Positions 44,996 to 55,174 of a DNA stretch of 64,000 nucleotides are shown here, one piece after another. The notes beneath the pieces were generated by a model, which was given only the letters and a program-made list of their open reading frames with translations, made no database searches and was not told the origin of the DNA. A program made the position numbers and the translations under genes. Numbering within the stretch: the stretch's first letter is position 1; every line of letters starts with the position of its first letter. Source of the DNA: Mycobacterium sp. Root265 (GTDB lineage: Bacteria; Actinomycetota; Actinomycetes; Mycobacteriales; Mycobacteriaceae); NCBI RefSeq assembly GCF_001428895.1, contig NZ_LMJA01000031.1, positions 62,001 to 126,000 of the forward strand. The letters are read 5' to 3'.

Positions 44996-45280
44996 TCAGC
45001 GCGACTTTCCCTGGATCTCCAGGATCTTGGGCCGCACATCGACCAGGTAGACACCCGTCGCGCAGGCACAGATCGCGGCGCCGAACGCGTCGCGCAGCAG
45101 CAGCGCCAGCAGCACGCCGCCGCCCAGGATCAGCAACCAGACCGGCTTGGTGAGCTTTCCGGCGGCGGTGTACGCGTCGGGCCGTTGCATCGCGGCGTGC
45201 ACGAACGAGTACACGCCGACCAGGACGACGATCCCGACCAGCACAAGCAGAATGGCACCCGCCAGGTTTGCAAGCATCAC
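44996..45280 (-). CDS. DUF2516 small membrane protein
   Basis: A 94-residue protein with two or three hydrophobic helices (about 5-29, 45-61 and 65-80) and a short polar tail, matching Rv0476. The GTG at 45280 is chosen over the adjacent ATG because a TAGGCT hexamer makes the GTG the predicted first transcribed base. The stop lies 4 bases from the DUF2599 start, so both genes are likely expressed from the same leaderless transcript. Confidence 0.82.
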   Translation of the reverse strand: MMLANLAGAILLVLVGIVVLVGVYSFVHAAMQRPDAYTAAGKLTKPVWLLILGGGVLLALLLRDAFGAAICACATGVYLVDVRPKILEIQGKSR

Positions 45281-45286
45281 GCCTGC

Positions 45287-45292
45287 AGCCTA
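45287..45292 (-). promoter_or_regulatory. Leaderless minus-10 hexamer (TAGGCT) for the DUF2516-DUF2599 pair
   Basis: On the minus strand TAGGCT ends seven bases before the G of the GTG at 45280. The 37 bases between hbhA and this gene therefore carry an internal promoter. Confidence 0.55.
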
Positions 45293-45317
45293 TGCGGGTG
45301 CCATCCGGTTCGCGAAC

Positions 45318-45938
45318 CTACTTCTGGGTGACCTTCTTGGCCGGAGCCGCCTTCTTGGCCGGGGCGGCCTTCTTGGCGGCGGGGGTGGCGGCGGCCTTCT
45401 TGGCCGGAGCCTTCTTGGCCGGGGTTGCCGGAGTGGCCTTCTCGACCTTCTTCGGCAGTTCCACGCCGACCAGCTTGGCGGCGCGCTCGCCGACCGCGCG
45501 GGTCTGGCTGGCGACGGTGCCCAGCGCATCCTGGGTCAGCTCGACGGCCTGATCGGTGACCTCTTCGACGCGCGAGGCGGCCTCTTCGAGGGCCGGCTGG
45601 TTGCGCAGGCGCTCCAGGGCGGCCTCGCCGCGCTCGACGAGCTTGTTGTACTGGCTGGTCGCCTCGTCGGCGTACTTCTCGGCAACCTTGCGCAGCTCTT
45701 CGGGGGTCAGCTTGTCGCGCAGCTCGTCGAACTGGGTGGGCAGATCCTCCTGCAGCTTGGTCAGGCGGGCGCGGCCCTCTTCGACGCGGGTCTTGCTGTC
45801 GGTGCGGGCTTCGTCGGCGCGGTCACGCAGGGTCTCGACGATCTCGTTGACCTTGGCCAGGGCCAGATCGGCAGCGCCGACAGCCGCCAGCAACGGAGCC
45901 TTGAGGTCTTCGACGCTTGCCTGGGTCTTCTCGCTCAT
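45318..45938 (-). CDS. hbhA: Heparin-binding haemagglutinin
   Basis: A 206-residue surface-associated adhesin. Residues about 1-155 form the long coiled coil that mediates oligomerisation, rich in Glu/Arg/Leu heptads. The C-terminal 45 residues are Lys/Ala/Pro repeats (PAKK and KKAAPAKK units) that bind heparan sulfate and may be methylated; the protein has also been implicated in cell aggregation and lipid-inclusion formation. A GAGAGGAAG ribosome binding site precedes the ATG. It follows the XRE-type regulator gene by 11 bases. Confidence 0.96.
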   Translation of the reverse strand: MSEKTQASVEDLKAPLLAAVGAADLALAKVNEIVETLRDRADEARTDSKTRVEEGRARLTKLQEDLPTQFDELRDKLTPEELRKVAEKYADEATSQYNKLVERGEAALERLRNQPALEEAASRVEEVTDQAVELTQDALGTVASQTRAVGERAAKLVGVELPKKVEKATPATPAKKAPAKKAAATPAAKKAAPAKKAAPAKKVTQK

Positions 45939-45949
45939 GGTTCTTCCTC

Positions 45950-46399
45950 TCAGATGGTGGTCGGTTGTGCAGCGGGTTGTTCGGGTTCGGAATCTGTATC
46001 GGATTCGACTGCTGCAGCATCGATTTCGGCCTCAGCCTCGTTCTGCTGACAGAACGAGGTGTAGATGTCGAGCAGCACCTGCTTCTGCCGCTCGGTGATC
46101 GCGGTGTCGGTGACGATCGCGTCACGCACCTTGCTGCCCTCACTGGGTTCGAGCATCCCGGCTTGGACGTAGAGCACCTCGGCGGAGACACGCAATGCCT
46201 TGGCGATCTGGCTGAGCACATCAGCCGACGGTTTACGGAGCCCACGCTCGATCTGGCTGAGGTAGGGATTGCTGACCCCGGCCTTCTCGGCGAGTTGGCG
46301 CACTGACACCTGCGCAGCCTCGCGTTGAGCCCGGATGTAGCCGCCGATGTCGTGCGCGGCGTTGCTCACCACAACGGCAAGATTTTCGTCCTGCGTCAT
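45950..46399 (-). CDS. XRE/Cro-CI family transcriptional regulator upstream of hbhA
   Basis: A 149-residue regulator, Rv0474-like. Residues about 18-80 form the helix-turn-helix: [32 protein letters not shown] is the DNA-binding core. The C-terminal 40 residues are acidic and disordered. It probably regulates itself and hbhA through an inverted repeat 52 to 75 bases upstream of its start (46451-46474). The gene pair is co-directional with an 11-base gap. Confidence 0.9.
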   Translation of the reverse strand: MTQDENLAVVVSNAAHDIGGYIRAQREAAQVSVRQLAEKAGVSNPYLSQIERGLRKPSADVLSQIAKALRVSAEVLYVQAGMLEPSEGSKVRDAIVTDTAITERQKQVLLDIYTSFCQQNEAEAEIDAAAVESDTDSEPEQPAAQPTTI

Positions 46400-46450
46400 G
46401 ATGAACCCCCGATCCGTCGGTTATTGGCTGACGGAGTCCACGGTAGGCAC

Positions 46451-46482
46451 GAGTGCTAACTATTGCAAGCACTCTGCTAGCA
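46451..46482. promoter_or_regulatory. Inverted-repeat operator candidate for the XRE regulator-hbhA operon
   Basis: GAGTGCT (46451-46457) and AGCACTC (46468-46474) are perfect arms with a ten-base centre, directly followed by the palindrome TGCTAGCA (46475-46482) and a further AGCACT-like half-site. Three half-sites in 35 bases suggest cooperative binding. The motif is reminiscent of ClgR/CIRCE half-sites but the arm orientation and spacing differ from CIRCE. Confidence 0.5.
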
Positions 46483-46484
46483 CT

Positions 46485-47774
46485 TCAGAAAAGTAGCTGC
46501 GCCACCGTGTAGATCACCAGACCGGCCAGGGACCCGACCACTGTGCCGTTGATCCGGATGAACTGCAGGTCACGACCCACATGGAGCTCGATCCGGCGGC
46601 TCGCCTCATCGGCATCCCAGCGCTCGATGGTCTCGGTGATGATCGCTGTGATCTCCGTCCCATACTGCTCGACGAGGTGCTGTGCGGCCCGCACGATCCA
46701 GTTGTCGACCTTGTCGCGCATCTCCTGGTCGTTGCACAGCGACTCACCGATCCGCACCACGGTGTCGGCCACCCGGGTGCGCAAGGTCGAGGACGGATCG
46801 TCGACGGATTCGAGCACGATCCGCTTGGCCGCGGCCCACGCCGTCTCGGCCGCCCGCGCCACCTCGTCACGCGCCATGATCTGTTCCTTGACGTTCTCGG
46901 CGCGCTGGATCGTGGCACCGTCGTTCTGCAGATCGTCGGCGAACTCGAACAGGAACTTGGTGGCAGAGCGGCGCAGTTCGTGGTTCGGGTCGCGGCGCAC
47001 CTTGTCGGTGAAGTCCATCAACTCCCGGTGGATCCGGTCGCCGACCAGGTGATCCACCCAGCGTGGTGACCAGGTCGGGGAGTCGCGCTCGATCACCCGC
47101 TCGATCACCTCGCCGGAATTCAGTGACCACTGGAAGGCGCGGTCCGCCAGCAGCTGGAGCAGCGCCTCCTGCCGGTTCTCCTCGAGCAGGCTGGAGAGCA
47201 CCCGTCCGATCGGCGGCCCCCACTGCGGTTCGGCGATGCGCTTGACGATCATCCGGTCCAGCACCTGCTGCACGTCTTCGTCGCGCAGCATCTCGATGAG
47301 CACGCGCAGCACGGTGGACACCTCGGCGGCCACCCGCTCGGCGTTGCGCCGATCGGCCAGCCATTTGCCCGTCCGGCCGGCCACCTCGGCATCGCGCAGC
47401 TTGGTCGCGACCACCTCGGGTGACATGAAGTTCTCCCGCACGAAGGCGCCCAGACCTTCGCCCAGCTGATCCTTCTTGCGTTTGATGATCGCGGTGTGCG
47501 GAATCGGGATACCGAGTGGATGCTTGAACAGCGCGGTCACGGCGAACCAGTCGGCCAGCGCACCGATCATGCCCGCCTCGGCGGCGGCCCGCACATAACC
47601 CACCCATGGTGCGGCGCCCCGGGATTGGAGCCAGGTGCAGACCAGAAAGATCACCGTCGCACCGAGCAGGAAGCTCAGCGCGACGACCTTCATCCGCCGT
47701 AACCCGCGCAGCCGTTCCCGGTCTGCCTCCGAGTCGGCACCGGCCAGCGACTCCGCGAAACTCGTGTGTACCAC
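46485..47774 (-). CDS. DUF445 membrane protein
   Basis: A 429-residue protein of the DUF445 family, Rv0473-like. A hydrophobic segment lies near residue 35-55, another in the GMIGALADWFAVTALF region, and a final helix is at the extreme C-terminus. The middle is a long amphipathic helical region. The GTG at 47774 has a GGGGGA site upstream; the open frame further upstream is antisense to the divergent TetR gene and was rejected. The reaction, if any, is unknown. Confidence 0.85.
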   Translation of the reverse strand: MVHTSFAESLAGADSEADRERLRGLRRMKVVALSFLLGATVIFLVCTWLQSRGAAPWVGYVRAAAEAGMIGALADWFAVTALFKHPLGIPIPHTAIIKRKKDQLGEGLGAFVRENFMSPEVVATKLRDAEVAGRTGKWLADRRNAERVAAEVSTVLRVLIEMLRDEDVQQVLDRMIVKRIAEPQWGPPIGRVLSSLLEENRQEALLQLLADRAFQWSLNSGEVIERVIERDSPTWSPRWVDHLVGDRIHRELMDFTDKVRRDPNHELRRSATKFLFEFADDLQNDGATIQRAENVKEQIMARDEVARAAETAWAAAKRIVLESVDDPSSTLRTRVADTVVRIGESLCNDQEMRDKVDNWIVRAAQHLVEQYGTEITAIITETIERWDADEASRRIELHVGRDLQFIRINGTVVGSLAGLVIYTVAQLLF

Positions 47775-47852
47775 TCCCCCATCATCCGCTACCGCGCGAG
47801 CGGCTCGTCCACCGTAGTATCGAGGCGACCTAGTGAATGGAATCTCACGACT

Positions 47853-48554
47853 GTGGCACAGCAGAGCGCGGCGGCGGTGAAGACCGACGGCCGTAAACGA
47901 CGCTGGCACCAGCACAAAGTCGAACGACGCAACGAGCTGGTGGACGGCACGCTGGAGGCTATCCGGCAACGCGGCGCAAACGTCAGCATGGACGAGATCG
48001 CCGCCGAGATCGGCGTGTCCAAGACGGTGCTCTACCGCTACTTCGTGGACAAGAACGATCTGACCACGGCCGTGATGATGCGGTTCGCCCAGGTCACGCT
48101 GATTCCCAACATGGCCGCGGCACTGTCCTCGAACCTCGACGGATACACCCTGGTGCGCGAAGTCATCCGGGTCTATGTGGACACGGTTGCCTCCGAGCCC
48201 GAGCCATACCGCTTCGTCATGTCCAACAGCTCGTCGAGCCGCACCAAGGCCATCAACGACTCCGAGCAGATCATCGCCCGCATGCTCGCGGTCATGCTGC
48301 GCCGGCGCATGCAAGCGGAGAAGATGGACACCTCCGGAGTCGAGCCGTGGGCGTTCATGATCGTCGGCGGCGTGCAGTTGGCCACCCACTCCTGGATGTC
48401 CAATCCGCGGATGTCCACCGATGACCTCATCGACTATCTGACGATGCTGTCGTGGAGCTCGCTGTGCGGCATCGTCGAGGTCGGCGGATCGCTGGAGAAG
48501 TTCAACTCACAGGATCATCCATCCCCCGATCTGCCCAGACACCTGCTTGACTAA
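47853..48554 (+). CDS. TetR-family transcriptional regulator
   Basis: A 233-residue regulator matching Rv0472c. The HTH region is MDEIAAEIGVSKTVLYRYFVDKNDL. The GTG at 47853 gives the expected length; the extension to 47766 overlaps the divergent DUF445 gene. It is transcribed away from the DUF445 gene with 78 bases between, and just ahead of the polyphosphate kinase gene with a six-base gap, so it could control either neighbour. Confidence 0.9.
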   Translation: MAQQSAAAVKTDGRKRRWHQHKVERRNELVDGTLEAIRQRGANVSMDEIAAEIGVSKTVLYRYFVDKNDLTTAVMMRFAQVTLIPNMAAALSSNLDGYTLVREVIRVYVDTVASEPEPYRFVMSNSSSSRTKAINDSEQIIARMLAVMLRRRMQAEKMDTSGVEPWAFMIVGGVQLATHSWMSNPRMSTDDLIDYLTMLSWSSLCGIVEVGGSLEKFNSQDHPSPDLPRHLLD

Positions 48555-48560
48555 CGAGTT

Positions 48561-49433
48561 GTGAGCGCAGACAACACCTCGGAACTGTCGAAGCTGTGGA
48601 GCCACGAGCCCCACACCCATCTGCGGTTCAAGCCCGGCGCCCTGGTGTCCGAGATCGACGCCGACGCCACCCCCGGATTCACCGGCTCCAAATCGGACGC
48701 GCCGGCGCTGCACGCCGAGCGCACCGAACGCTTCGCCGGTCTGCAGGAGATGCTCTACGCCAACAGCCGCAGCGGCGACCACCGTTCGGTGTTGCTCGTC
48801 TTGCAGGGCATGGACACCGCGGGCAAGGGCGGTATCGTCAAACATGTTGTCGGAGCGAGCAATCCGCAGGGCATCCAGTACCACAGCTTCGGCAAGCCCA
48901 CCCCCGAGGAGCTGTCGCACCACTACCTGTGGCGCATCAACAAGGCGCTGCCCGCCGCCGGGCACATCGGCGTGTTCGACCGCTCGCACTACGAGGACGT
49001 GCTGATCGTGCGCGTGCACAATCTGGTGCCGCCGGACGTCTGGGGCCCGCGCTACGACGAGATCAACGCCTTCGAGCAGGAACTGGTCGACGCCGGGACC
49101 ACCATCGTCAAGGTCGCGATGTTCGTCTCACTGGACGAGCAGAAGAAGCGCCTCGCGGCGCGCCTGGACCGTCCCGACAAGTACTGGAAGTACAACCCGG
49201 CCGATATCGACGAACGGCTGAAATGGCCGCTCTACCAGGAGGCCTATCAGGCCATGCTGGACAAGACCTCCACCGACTACGCCCCGTGGCACATCGTGCC
49301 CTGCAACCGTAAGTGGTACAGTCGGCTTGCGGTGCTGGAGCTGATGATCGAGGCCCTGAAGAGCCTCGACCTGCAGTGGCCCCCAGCCGATTTCGACGTC
49401 GAGGCGGAGAAGAAGCGGCTCAAGAAGGCCTAG
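48561..49433 (+). CDS. ppk2: Polyphosphate kinase 2 family protein
   Basis: A 290-residue PPK2 enzyme: reversible phosphate transfer between polyphosphate and nucleotides, usually favouring nucleotide formation. The Walker A motif is GMDTAGKGG (83-91), Walker B is DRSHYED (about 140-146), and the lid module contains KRLAARLDRPDKYWKYNPAD. The size fits a one-domain PPK2. It sits six bases after a TetR regulator, so expression may be controlled by it. It converges on umaA. Confidence 0.93.
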   Translation: MSADNTSELSKLWSHEPHTHLRFKPGALVSEIDADATPGFTGSKSDAPALHAERTERFAGLQEMLYANSRSGDHRSVLLVLQGMDTAGKGGIVKHVVGASNPQGIQYHSFGKPTPEELSHHYLWRINKALPAAGHIGVFDRSHYEDVLIVRVHNLVPPDVWGPRYDEINAFEQELVDAGTTIVKVAMFVSLDEQKKRLAARLDRPDKYWKYNPADIDERLKWPLYQEAYQAMLDKTSTDYAPWHIVPCNRKWYSRLAVLELMIEALKSLDLQWPPADFDVEAEKKRLKKA

Positions 49434-49450
49434 CAGCGCCGCCCGGCCGA

Positions 49451-50416
<966 letters not shown>

Positions 50417-50422
50417 TCAGGC

Positions 50423-51277
50423 TCAGTACGAGTAGAAGCCCTGACCCGATTTCTTACCGAGTTGCCCCGCTTCGACCATGCGCAGCAGCAGCGGCGGCGG
50501 GCCGTACAGCGGCTCCTTGAACTCCTCGTACATCTTGTCGGCGATCAGCTTGAGCGTGTCGAGCCCGACCAGATCCGACAACCGCAGCGGCCCCATCGGA
50601 TGGGACAGTCCGCCCACCACGGCCTTGTCCACGTCCTCCACGGTGGCGAAGCCGGCCTCGACCATCCGGACCGCCGAGAGCAGGTAGGGCACCAGCAGCG
50701 CGTTGACGACAAAGCCGGACCGGTCCGAGCAGCGCACCACCTGCTTGCCCAGCGCGTTGGCCGCAAAATCCTCGGTGCGCGCGAGCGCCCCCTCCGCGGT
50801 GACCAGGGTGGAGATGAGCTCCACCAGCGGCAGCACCGGAACCGGGTTGAAGAAATGCAGCCCGAGCACCCGCTCCGGGCGCTGGGTGGCCGCCGCGATC
50901 CGCATGATCGGGATGCTCGACGTGTTCGACGCCAGCACGGCGTCCGGGTCCTCGATGACACGGTCGAGTTCGGCGAAGACCTTCGCCTTGACGGTGTCGT
51001 CCTCCACGATCGCCTCGATGGTGAGCTGACGGTCGGCCATGTCGGTCAGGCTGGTGGTGAATGTCAGCCGGGCCAGCGCCGCATCACGGTCGGCCTCGCT
51101 GAGCTTGCCCTTGGCCGCCGCGCGATCCAGGGACGCGGTGATGCGCTTGCTGCCCGCCGTGATCAGGTCGTCGGTCGGTTCGAACACCAGGACCTGCGCC
51201 CCGGCCTTCGCGCACACCTCGGCGATGCCGCCGCCCATCTGTCCGGCGCCGATGACGCCGACTCGTTCGATACTCAC
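50423..51277 (-). CDS. fadB2: 3-hydroxybutyryl-CoA dehydrogenase
   Basis: A 284-residue 3-hydroxyacyl-CoA dehydrogenase: NAD-dependent oxidation of 3-hydroxybutyryl-CoA in beta-oxidation, or the reverse. The NAD motif is GVIGAGQMGGGIAEV, followed by NTSSIPI, GLHFFNPVPVLPLVELI and DRSGFVVNALLVPYL. GTG 51277 with AAGGGAG five bases upstream is preferred over a GTG two codons earlier. It follows aceA by 80 bases, with a strong hairpin between. FadB2 (Rv0468) holds the same position. Confidence 0.95.
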   Translation of the reverse strand: MSIERVGVIGAGQMGGGIAEVCAKAGAQVLVFEPTDDLITAGSKRITASLDRAAAKGKLSEADRDAALARLTFTTSLTDMADRQLTIEAIVEDDTVKAKVFAELDRVIEDPDAVLASNTSSIPIMRIAAATQRPERVLGLHFFNPVPVLPLVELISTLVTAEGALARTEDFAANALGKQVVRCSDRSGFVVNALLVPYLLSAVRMVEAGFATVEDVDKAVVGGLSHPMGPLRLSDLVGLDTLKLIADKMYEEFKEPLYGPPPLLLRMVEAGQLGKKSGQGFYSY

Positions 51278-51304
51278 TGCCACTCCCTTGGACTCCGGAC
51301 AGCC

Positions 51305-51340
51305 GTCAGGCCCCGCCCGTATGCACGGACGAGGCCTGAC
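51305..51340 (-). terminator. Strong hairpin between aceA and fadB2
   Basis: GTCAGGCC (51305-51312) pairs with GGCCTGAC (51333-51340), and the stem continues inward with CG and CCGT pairs interrupted by single mismatches around an ATGC loop: 14 pairs in 36 bases. No T-run follows. It would separate aceA transcription from fadB2. Confidence 0.65.
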
Positions 51341-51357
51341 GCTATCAACTCTGGTTG

Positions 51358-52644
51358 TTAGTGGAACTGACCCTCTTCGGTCGAACCCGCGAGTGCGGTG
51401 GTCGAGCTGGTCGGATCCACGGTGGTGGCGATCCGGTCGAAGTAGCCGGCGCCGACCTCGCGCTGGTGCTTGGTGGCGGTGTAACCGCGCTCCTCGGCGG
51501 CGAACTCGCGCTCCTGCAGCTCGACGTAGGCGCTCATCTGGTTGCGGGCGTAGCCGTGGGCCAGATCGAACATCGAGTAGTTCAGGGCGTGGAAGCCGGC
51601 CAGCGTGATGAACTGGAACTTGAAGCCCATGGCGCCCAGCTCGTTCTGGAACTTGGCGATGGTCGAGTCGTCCAGGTGCTGCTTCCAGTTGAACGACGGG
51701 CTGCAGTTGTAGGCCAGCATCTGGTCGGGGAAGTCCGCCTTGACGGCCTCGGCGAACTTCTTGGCCAGCTCCAGGTCCGGGGTGCCGGTCTCCATCCAGA
51801 TCAGATCCGAGTACGGCGCATAGGCCTTGGCGCGGGCGATGCAGGGCTCCACACCGTTCTTGACGTGGTAGAAGCCTTCCTTGGTCCGGTCGCCGGTGAT
51901 GAACGGCTGATCGCGCTCGTCGACGTCGGAGGTGATCAGGGTGGCGGCTTCGGCGTCGGTGCGTGCGATGACCAGGGTCGGCACATCGGCGACATCGGCG
52001 GCCAGACGGGCCGAGGTCAGGGTGCGGATGTGCTGCTGGGTCGGGATCAGCACCTTGCCACCGAGGTGGCCGCACTTCTTCTCCGAGGCCAGCTGGTCCT
52101 CCCAGTGCGAACCGGCGACACCGGCGGCGATCATGGCCTTCTGCAGCTCGTAGACGTTGAGCGCGCCGCCGAAACCGGCCTCACCGTCGGCGACGATCGG
52201 GGCCAGCCAGTTCTCCACCGAGGTGTCACCCTCGACCTTGGCTATCTGGTCGGCGCGCAGCAGCGCGTTGTTGATGCGGCGGATGACCTGCGGCACCGAG
52301 TTGGCCGGGTACAGGCTCTGGTCGGGGTAGGTGTGGCCGGAGAGGTTGGCGTCACCGGCGACCTGCCAACCGGACAGGTAGATGGCCTTCAGACCCGCGC
52401 GCACCTGCTGCACGGCCTGGTTGCCGGTCAGCGCGCCCAGCGAGTTGACGTAGTCCATGGTGTGCAGCTGATCCCACAGCACCTCGGCACCGCGGCGGGC
52501 CAGCGTGCTCTCCTCGACGACGTGCCCCTGCAGGGCGACGACGTCTTCGGCGGAGTAGGTGCGCTCGATGCCCTTCCAGCGGGGGTTGGTGTTCCAGTCG
52601 TGCTGGATCTGTTCCGGGCTCTTCGGCGTGCCAACGGTGGACAT
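51358..52644 (-). CDS. aceA: Isocitrate lyase
   Basis: First enzyme of the glyoxylate shunt (and methylcitrate lyase in mycobacteria): cleaves isocitrate to glyoxylate and succinate. The 428-residue Icl1-type protein has the catalytic Cys in [34 protein letters not shown] and the YNCSPSFNW segment. RamB, encoded nearby at 53738, is the known repressor of this gene in related actinobacteria, and the lpd product supports the same carbon flow. A 233-base control region lies upstream. Confidence 0.97.
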   Translation of the reverse strand: MSTVGTPKSPEQIQHDWNTNPRWKGIERTYSAEDVVALQGHVVEESTLARRGAEVLWDQLHTMDYVNSLGALTGNQAVQQVRAGLKAIYLSGWQVAGDANLSGHTYPDQSLYPANSVPQVIRRINNALLRADQIAKVEGDTSVENWLAPIVADGEAGFGGALNVYELQKAMIAAGVAGSHWEDQLASEKKCGHLGGKVLIPTQQHIRTLTSARLAADVADVPTLVIARTDAEAATLITSDVDERDQPFITGDRTKEGFYHVKNGVEPCIARAKAYAPYSDLIWMETGTPDLELAKKFAEAVKADFPDQMLAYNCSPSFNWKQHLDDSTIAKFQNELGAMGFKFQFITLAGFHALNYSMFDLAHGYARNQMSAYVELQEREFAAEERGYTATKHQREVGAGYFDRIATTVDPTSSTTALAGSTEEGQFH

Positions 52645-52877
52645 GGGCGCTCCTATCAGTATTTGTTAACGCTGCAGTGACTTCGCTGCGTTGCTATACC
52701 GAGGATGCCCTACCGCATTACCGCAGGTCCACCCGTTTCAGTTGCCAATTTTGTCCAACTGCCGCGGGGATGTTGCGAAGGTTGTTAATGCAGTGCCTTG
52801 CTTTACCGGTTCAGAAGCTACCGGCCGGTAAGTGGTTTCTGCTGGTCAGTACGCCCGTACTGTTAAAACTCGCCGGG
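52645..52877. promoter_or_regulatory. Upstream control region of aceA
   Basis: This 233-base region between the thioesterase and aceA genes holds a perfect 12-base palindrome TACCGGCCGGTA at 52819-52830 and is AT-richer near the aceA end. I found no complete RamB-like inverted repeat. No gene is visible. Confidence 0.5.
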
Positions 52878-53672
52878 TCACAGCGGGAACAGGGATGCGA
52901 CCGCTTTGGTCTCGTCACCGACGGCATATGTGAGCGTTGTAACAGTGCGATCTTGAAGCTCCGGGCCGAACTTGTCGGTCGAGCCGGCCGGATACCCGTG
53001 CGAGACGATCTCCAGGTCGTCGCCGAGCGCGACCGCGGAGTCGTGTTCGATGGTCACCCGCAGCGGTGCCTGCAGCAGTTCGGGCGCCTCGTGCAGGTAC
53101 TCCTCGATCACGCTCCAGTAGACCGAGTTGTTCATGTGGTCGAACAGGTCGATATCGCTGACCCGGACCGGATACCTGCGCACTGCCGCCGCGGTCTCGC
53201 GGGGCCCGGCCTTGAGATAGGACTTCCAGCGCAACCGGTCCACATCCGTGGTGCGCCGCAGCCCGGCCAGGAAGTCGTCGGAGATCCGCGACGGGGCCTG
53301 CGTCTCCTGGCTGAAGTTGATCCAGAACGCCTCGGACTCCATGAGGCCGGCCCGCCGACCTTCTATGCGTACCCGCATCTCGCACCACCGGTTCGACGTC
53401 CCCGAGCACCAGCGGCGCAGCCGTAGGGTGTCCTTGAACTCGATCGGTTCGATCAGGTCGATCATGGTGCGCCGCACGATCCACGCCGGATGTGTTTCCT
53501 CGTAGCCCATTTCGCGCAGCTGATCCGACCCGATGTCCTGGATGTGCCGGGTGGCGGCGTCGAACTTCAACCGGCCTTCGCGATTGATATCGGCGACCCG
53601 CAACGGCCACTGCACATCGAACACGTCGGGGTGCGGGTCCGGGACAGGCATCAGGGTCTTCGCCAAGCTCAT
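52878..53672 (-). CDS. Acyl-ACP thioesterase family protein
   Basis: A 264-residue FatA/FatB-like double hot-dog thioesterase, Rv0466-like. N-terminal residues KTLMPVPDPHPDVFDVQWPLRVADINREGRL start the first hot dog, with the typical AWIVRRTMIDLIEPIEFKD; the second has VRVSDIDLFDHMNNSVYWSVIEEYL. ATG 53672 gives the family length. It probably releases acyl chains from ACP. It is divergent from ramB. Confidence 0.9.
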   Translation of the reverse strand: MSLAKTLMPVPDPHPDVFDVQWPLRVADINREGRLKFDAATRHIQDIGSDQLREMGYEETHPAWIVRRTMIDLIEPIEFKDTLRLRRWCSGTSNRWCEMRVRIEGRRAGLMESEAFWINFSQETQAPSRISDDFLAGLRRTTDVDRLRWKSYLKAGPRETAAAVRRYPVRVSDIDLFDHMNNSVYWSVIEEYLHEAPELLQAPLRVTIEHDSAVALGDDLEIVSHGYPAGSTDKFGPELQDRTVTTLTYAVGDETKAVASLFPL

Positions 53673-53697
53673 GGACTCCAATATGGTCTGCGAAGAA

Positions 53698-53716
53698 TGC
53701 AAAGCCAACCTTTGCA
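53698..53716. promoter_or_regulatory. Inverted repeat TGCAAAG-N5-CTTTGCA, RamB autoregulatory operator candidate
   Basis: Perfect 7-base arms (53698-53704 and 53710-53716) lie between the thioesterase start at 53672 and the ramB minus-10 at 53725-53730, covering about positions -39 to -21 of the ramB promoter. RamB-type sites in corynebacteria are built on a TTTGCAA core, which these arms contain. Confidence 0.55.
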
Positions 53717-53724
53717 GCCTTGAC

Positions 53725-53730
53725 TAGGCT
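53725..53730 (+). promoter_or_regulatory. Leaderless minus-10 hexamer (TAGGCT) for ramB
   Basis: TAGGCT gives a predicted transcript start at 53737, one base before the GTG at 53738. It fixes the ramB start against the in-frame TTG upstream. Confidence 0.6.
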
Positions 53731-53737
53731 GTTTGGG

Positions 53738-55174
53738 GTGTCCAAGACCTACGTCGGATCGCGGGTGCGCCAGCTCCGCCGGGAGCGCGGTTTCAGTCAG
53801 GCCGCGCTGGCTCAGATGCTGGACATCTCTCCGAGCTACCTCAACCAGATCGAACACGATGTCCGCCCGCTGACCGTCGCCGTGCTGCTGCGCATCACCG
53901 AGGTCTTCGGCGTGGACGCCACCTTCTTCGCCTCCCAGGACGACACCCGGCTGGTGGCCGAGCTGCGCGAGGTGACCCTGGACCGCGACCTCGACATCGC
54001 CGTCGACCCGGCCGAGCTCGCCGATATCGTCAGCACCCACCCGGCCTTCGCCCGGGCGATGGTCAGCCTGCACCAGCGCTACCGGCTGACCAGCACCCAG
54101 CTGGCCGCCGTCTCCGAGGGCCGGTTCACCTCCGGGTCCGGCGCGGGTTCGGGCACCATCACCATGCCGCACGAAGAGGTGCGCGACTACTTCTACCAGC
54201 GGCAGAACTACCTGCACGAGCTCGACACCGCCGCCGAGGACCTCACCATCCGGATGCGGATGCACCGCGCCGAACTGACCCGCGAACTGTCCGACCGGCT
54301 GACCCGGGTGCACGGGGTGCGCATCGTGCGCCGCACCGACCTCGGCGATCCGGTGCTGCACCGCTTCGACCCCGCGACCCGCACGCTGGAGATCGGCGGG
54401 CACCTGGCCAGCGGTCAGTACGTCTTCAAGCTGGCCGCCGAACTGGGCTACCTGGAATTCGGCGACCTGATCGACAAACTGGTCGACGAGGGCAAGTTCA
54501 CCAGCGACGAGTCGCGCACCCTGGCCCGGCTGGGACTGGCCAACTACGTCGCCGCGGCCACCGTGCTGCCCTACCGGCAGTTCCATGATGTGGCCGAGAA
54601 CTTCCGCTATGACGTCGAACGGCTGTCGGCGTTCTACGCGGTGTCCTACGAGACCATCGCGCACCGGCTGTCCACCCTGCAGCGCCCGTCCATGCGCGGG
54701 GTGCCGCTGTCCTTCGTTCGGGTCGACCGCGCCGGGAACATGTCCAAACGCCAGTCCGCCACCGGTTTTCACTTCTCGTCCTCCGGGGGCACCTGCCCGC
54801 TGTGGAACGTCTACGAGACATTCGCCAACCCCGGCAAAATCCTGGTGCAGATCGCCCAGATGCCCGACGGCCGCGATTACATGTGGGTGGCGCGCACCGT
54901 CGAGCGCCGCGCGTCGCGCTATGGTCAGCCGGGTAAGACGTTCGCGATCGGCCTGGGCTGTGAACTCCGACATGCGCACCGGCTGGTCTACTCGGAAGGG
55001 CTGGATCTGTCCGGTGGCCCAAACGCTACGACCGCGACACCGATCGGTGCCGGCTGCCGGGTGTGCGAACGCGACAACTGCCCGCAGCGCGCGTTCCCGG
55101 CCCTGGGCAAGGCCCTCGACCTCGACGAACACCGCAGCACGGTGTCCCCATATCTGGTGAAGCAGACAACATGA
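53738..55174 (+). CDS. ramB: Regulator of acetate metabolism and glyoxylate cycle, RamB
   Basis: A 478-residue regulator. The N-terminal XRE HTH (residues 3-65) is GFSQAALAQMLDISPSYLNQIEHDVRPLTV. The rest carries the IrrE/DUF2083-type sensing region conserved in RamB, with FHDVAENFRYDVERLSAFY, FVRVDRAGNMSKRQSATGFHFSSSGGTCP and the Cys-rich C-terminal CRVCERDNCPQRAFP. GTG 53738 (V-S-K-T-Y-V-G-S-R-V) matches the family start. It represses aceA and its own gene in relatives. It overlaps the AhpD-like gene downstream by four bases. Confidence 0.95.
   Translation: MSKTYVGSRVRQLRRERGFSQAALAQMLDISPSYLNQIEHDVRPLTVAVLLRITEVFGVDATFFASQDDTRLVAELREVTLDRDLDIAVDPAELADIVSTHPAFARAMVSLHQRYRLTSTQLAAVSEGRFTSGSGAGSGTITMPHEEVRDYFYQRQNYLHELDTAAEDLTIRMRMHRAELTRELSDRLTRVHGVRIVRRTDLGDPVLHRFDPATRTLEIGGHLASGQYVFKLAAELGYLEFGDLIDKLVDEGKFTSDESRTLARLGLANYVAAATVLPYRQFHDVAENFRYDVERLSAFYAVSYETIAHRLSTLQRPSMRGVPLSFVRVDRAGNMSKRQSATGFHFSSSGGTCPLWNVYETFANPGKILVQIAQMPDGRDYMWVARTVERRASRYGQPGKTFAIGLGCELRHAHRLVYSEGLDLSGGPNATTATPIGAGCRVCERDNCPQRAFPALGKALDLDEHRSTVSPYLVKQTT

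Noticed and set aside
46451-46474. CIRCE element (HrcA site) upstream of the XRE regulator
   Set aside because: Arms have the GAGTGCT...AGCACTC order with a ten-base centre, whereas CIRCE is TTAGCACTC-N9-GAGTGCTAA, so orientation and spacing do not match.
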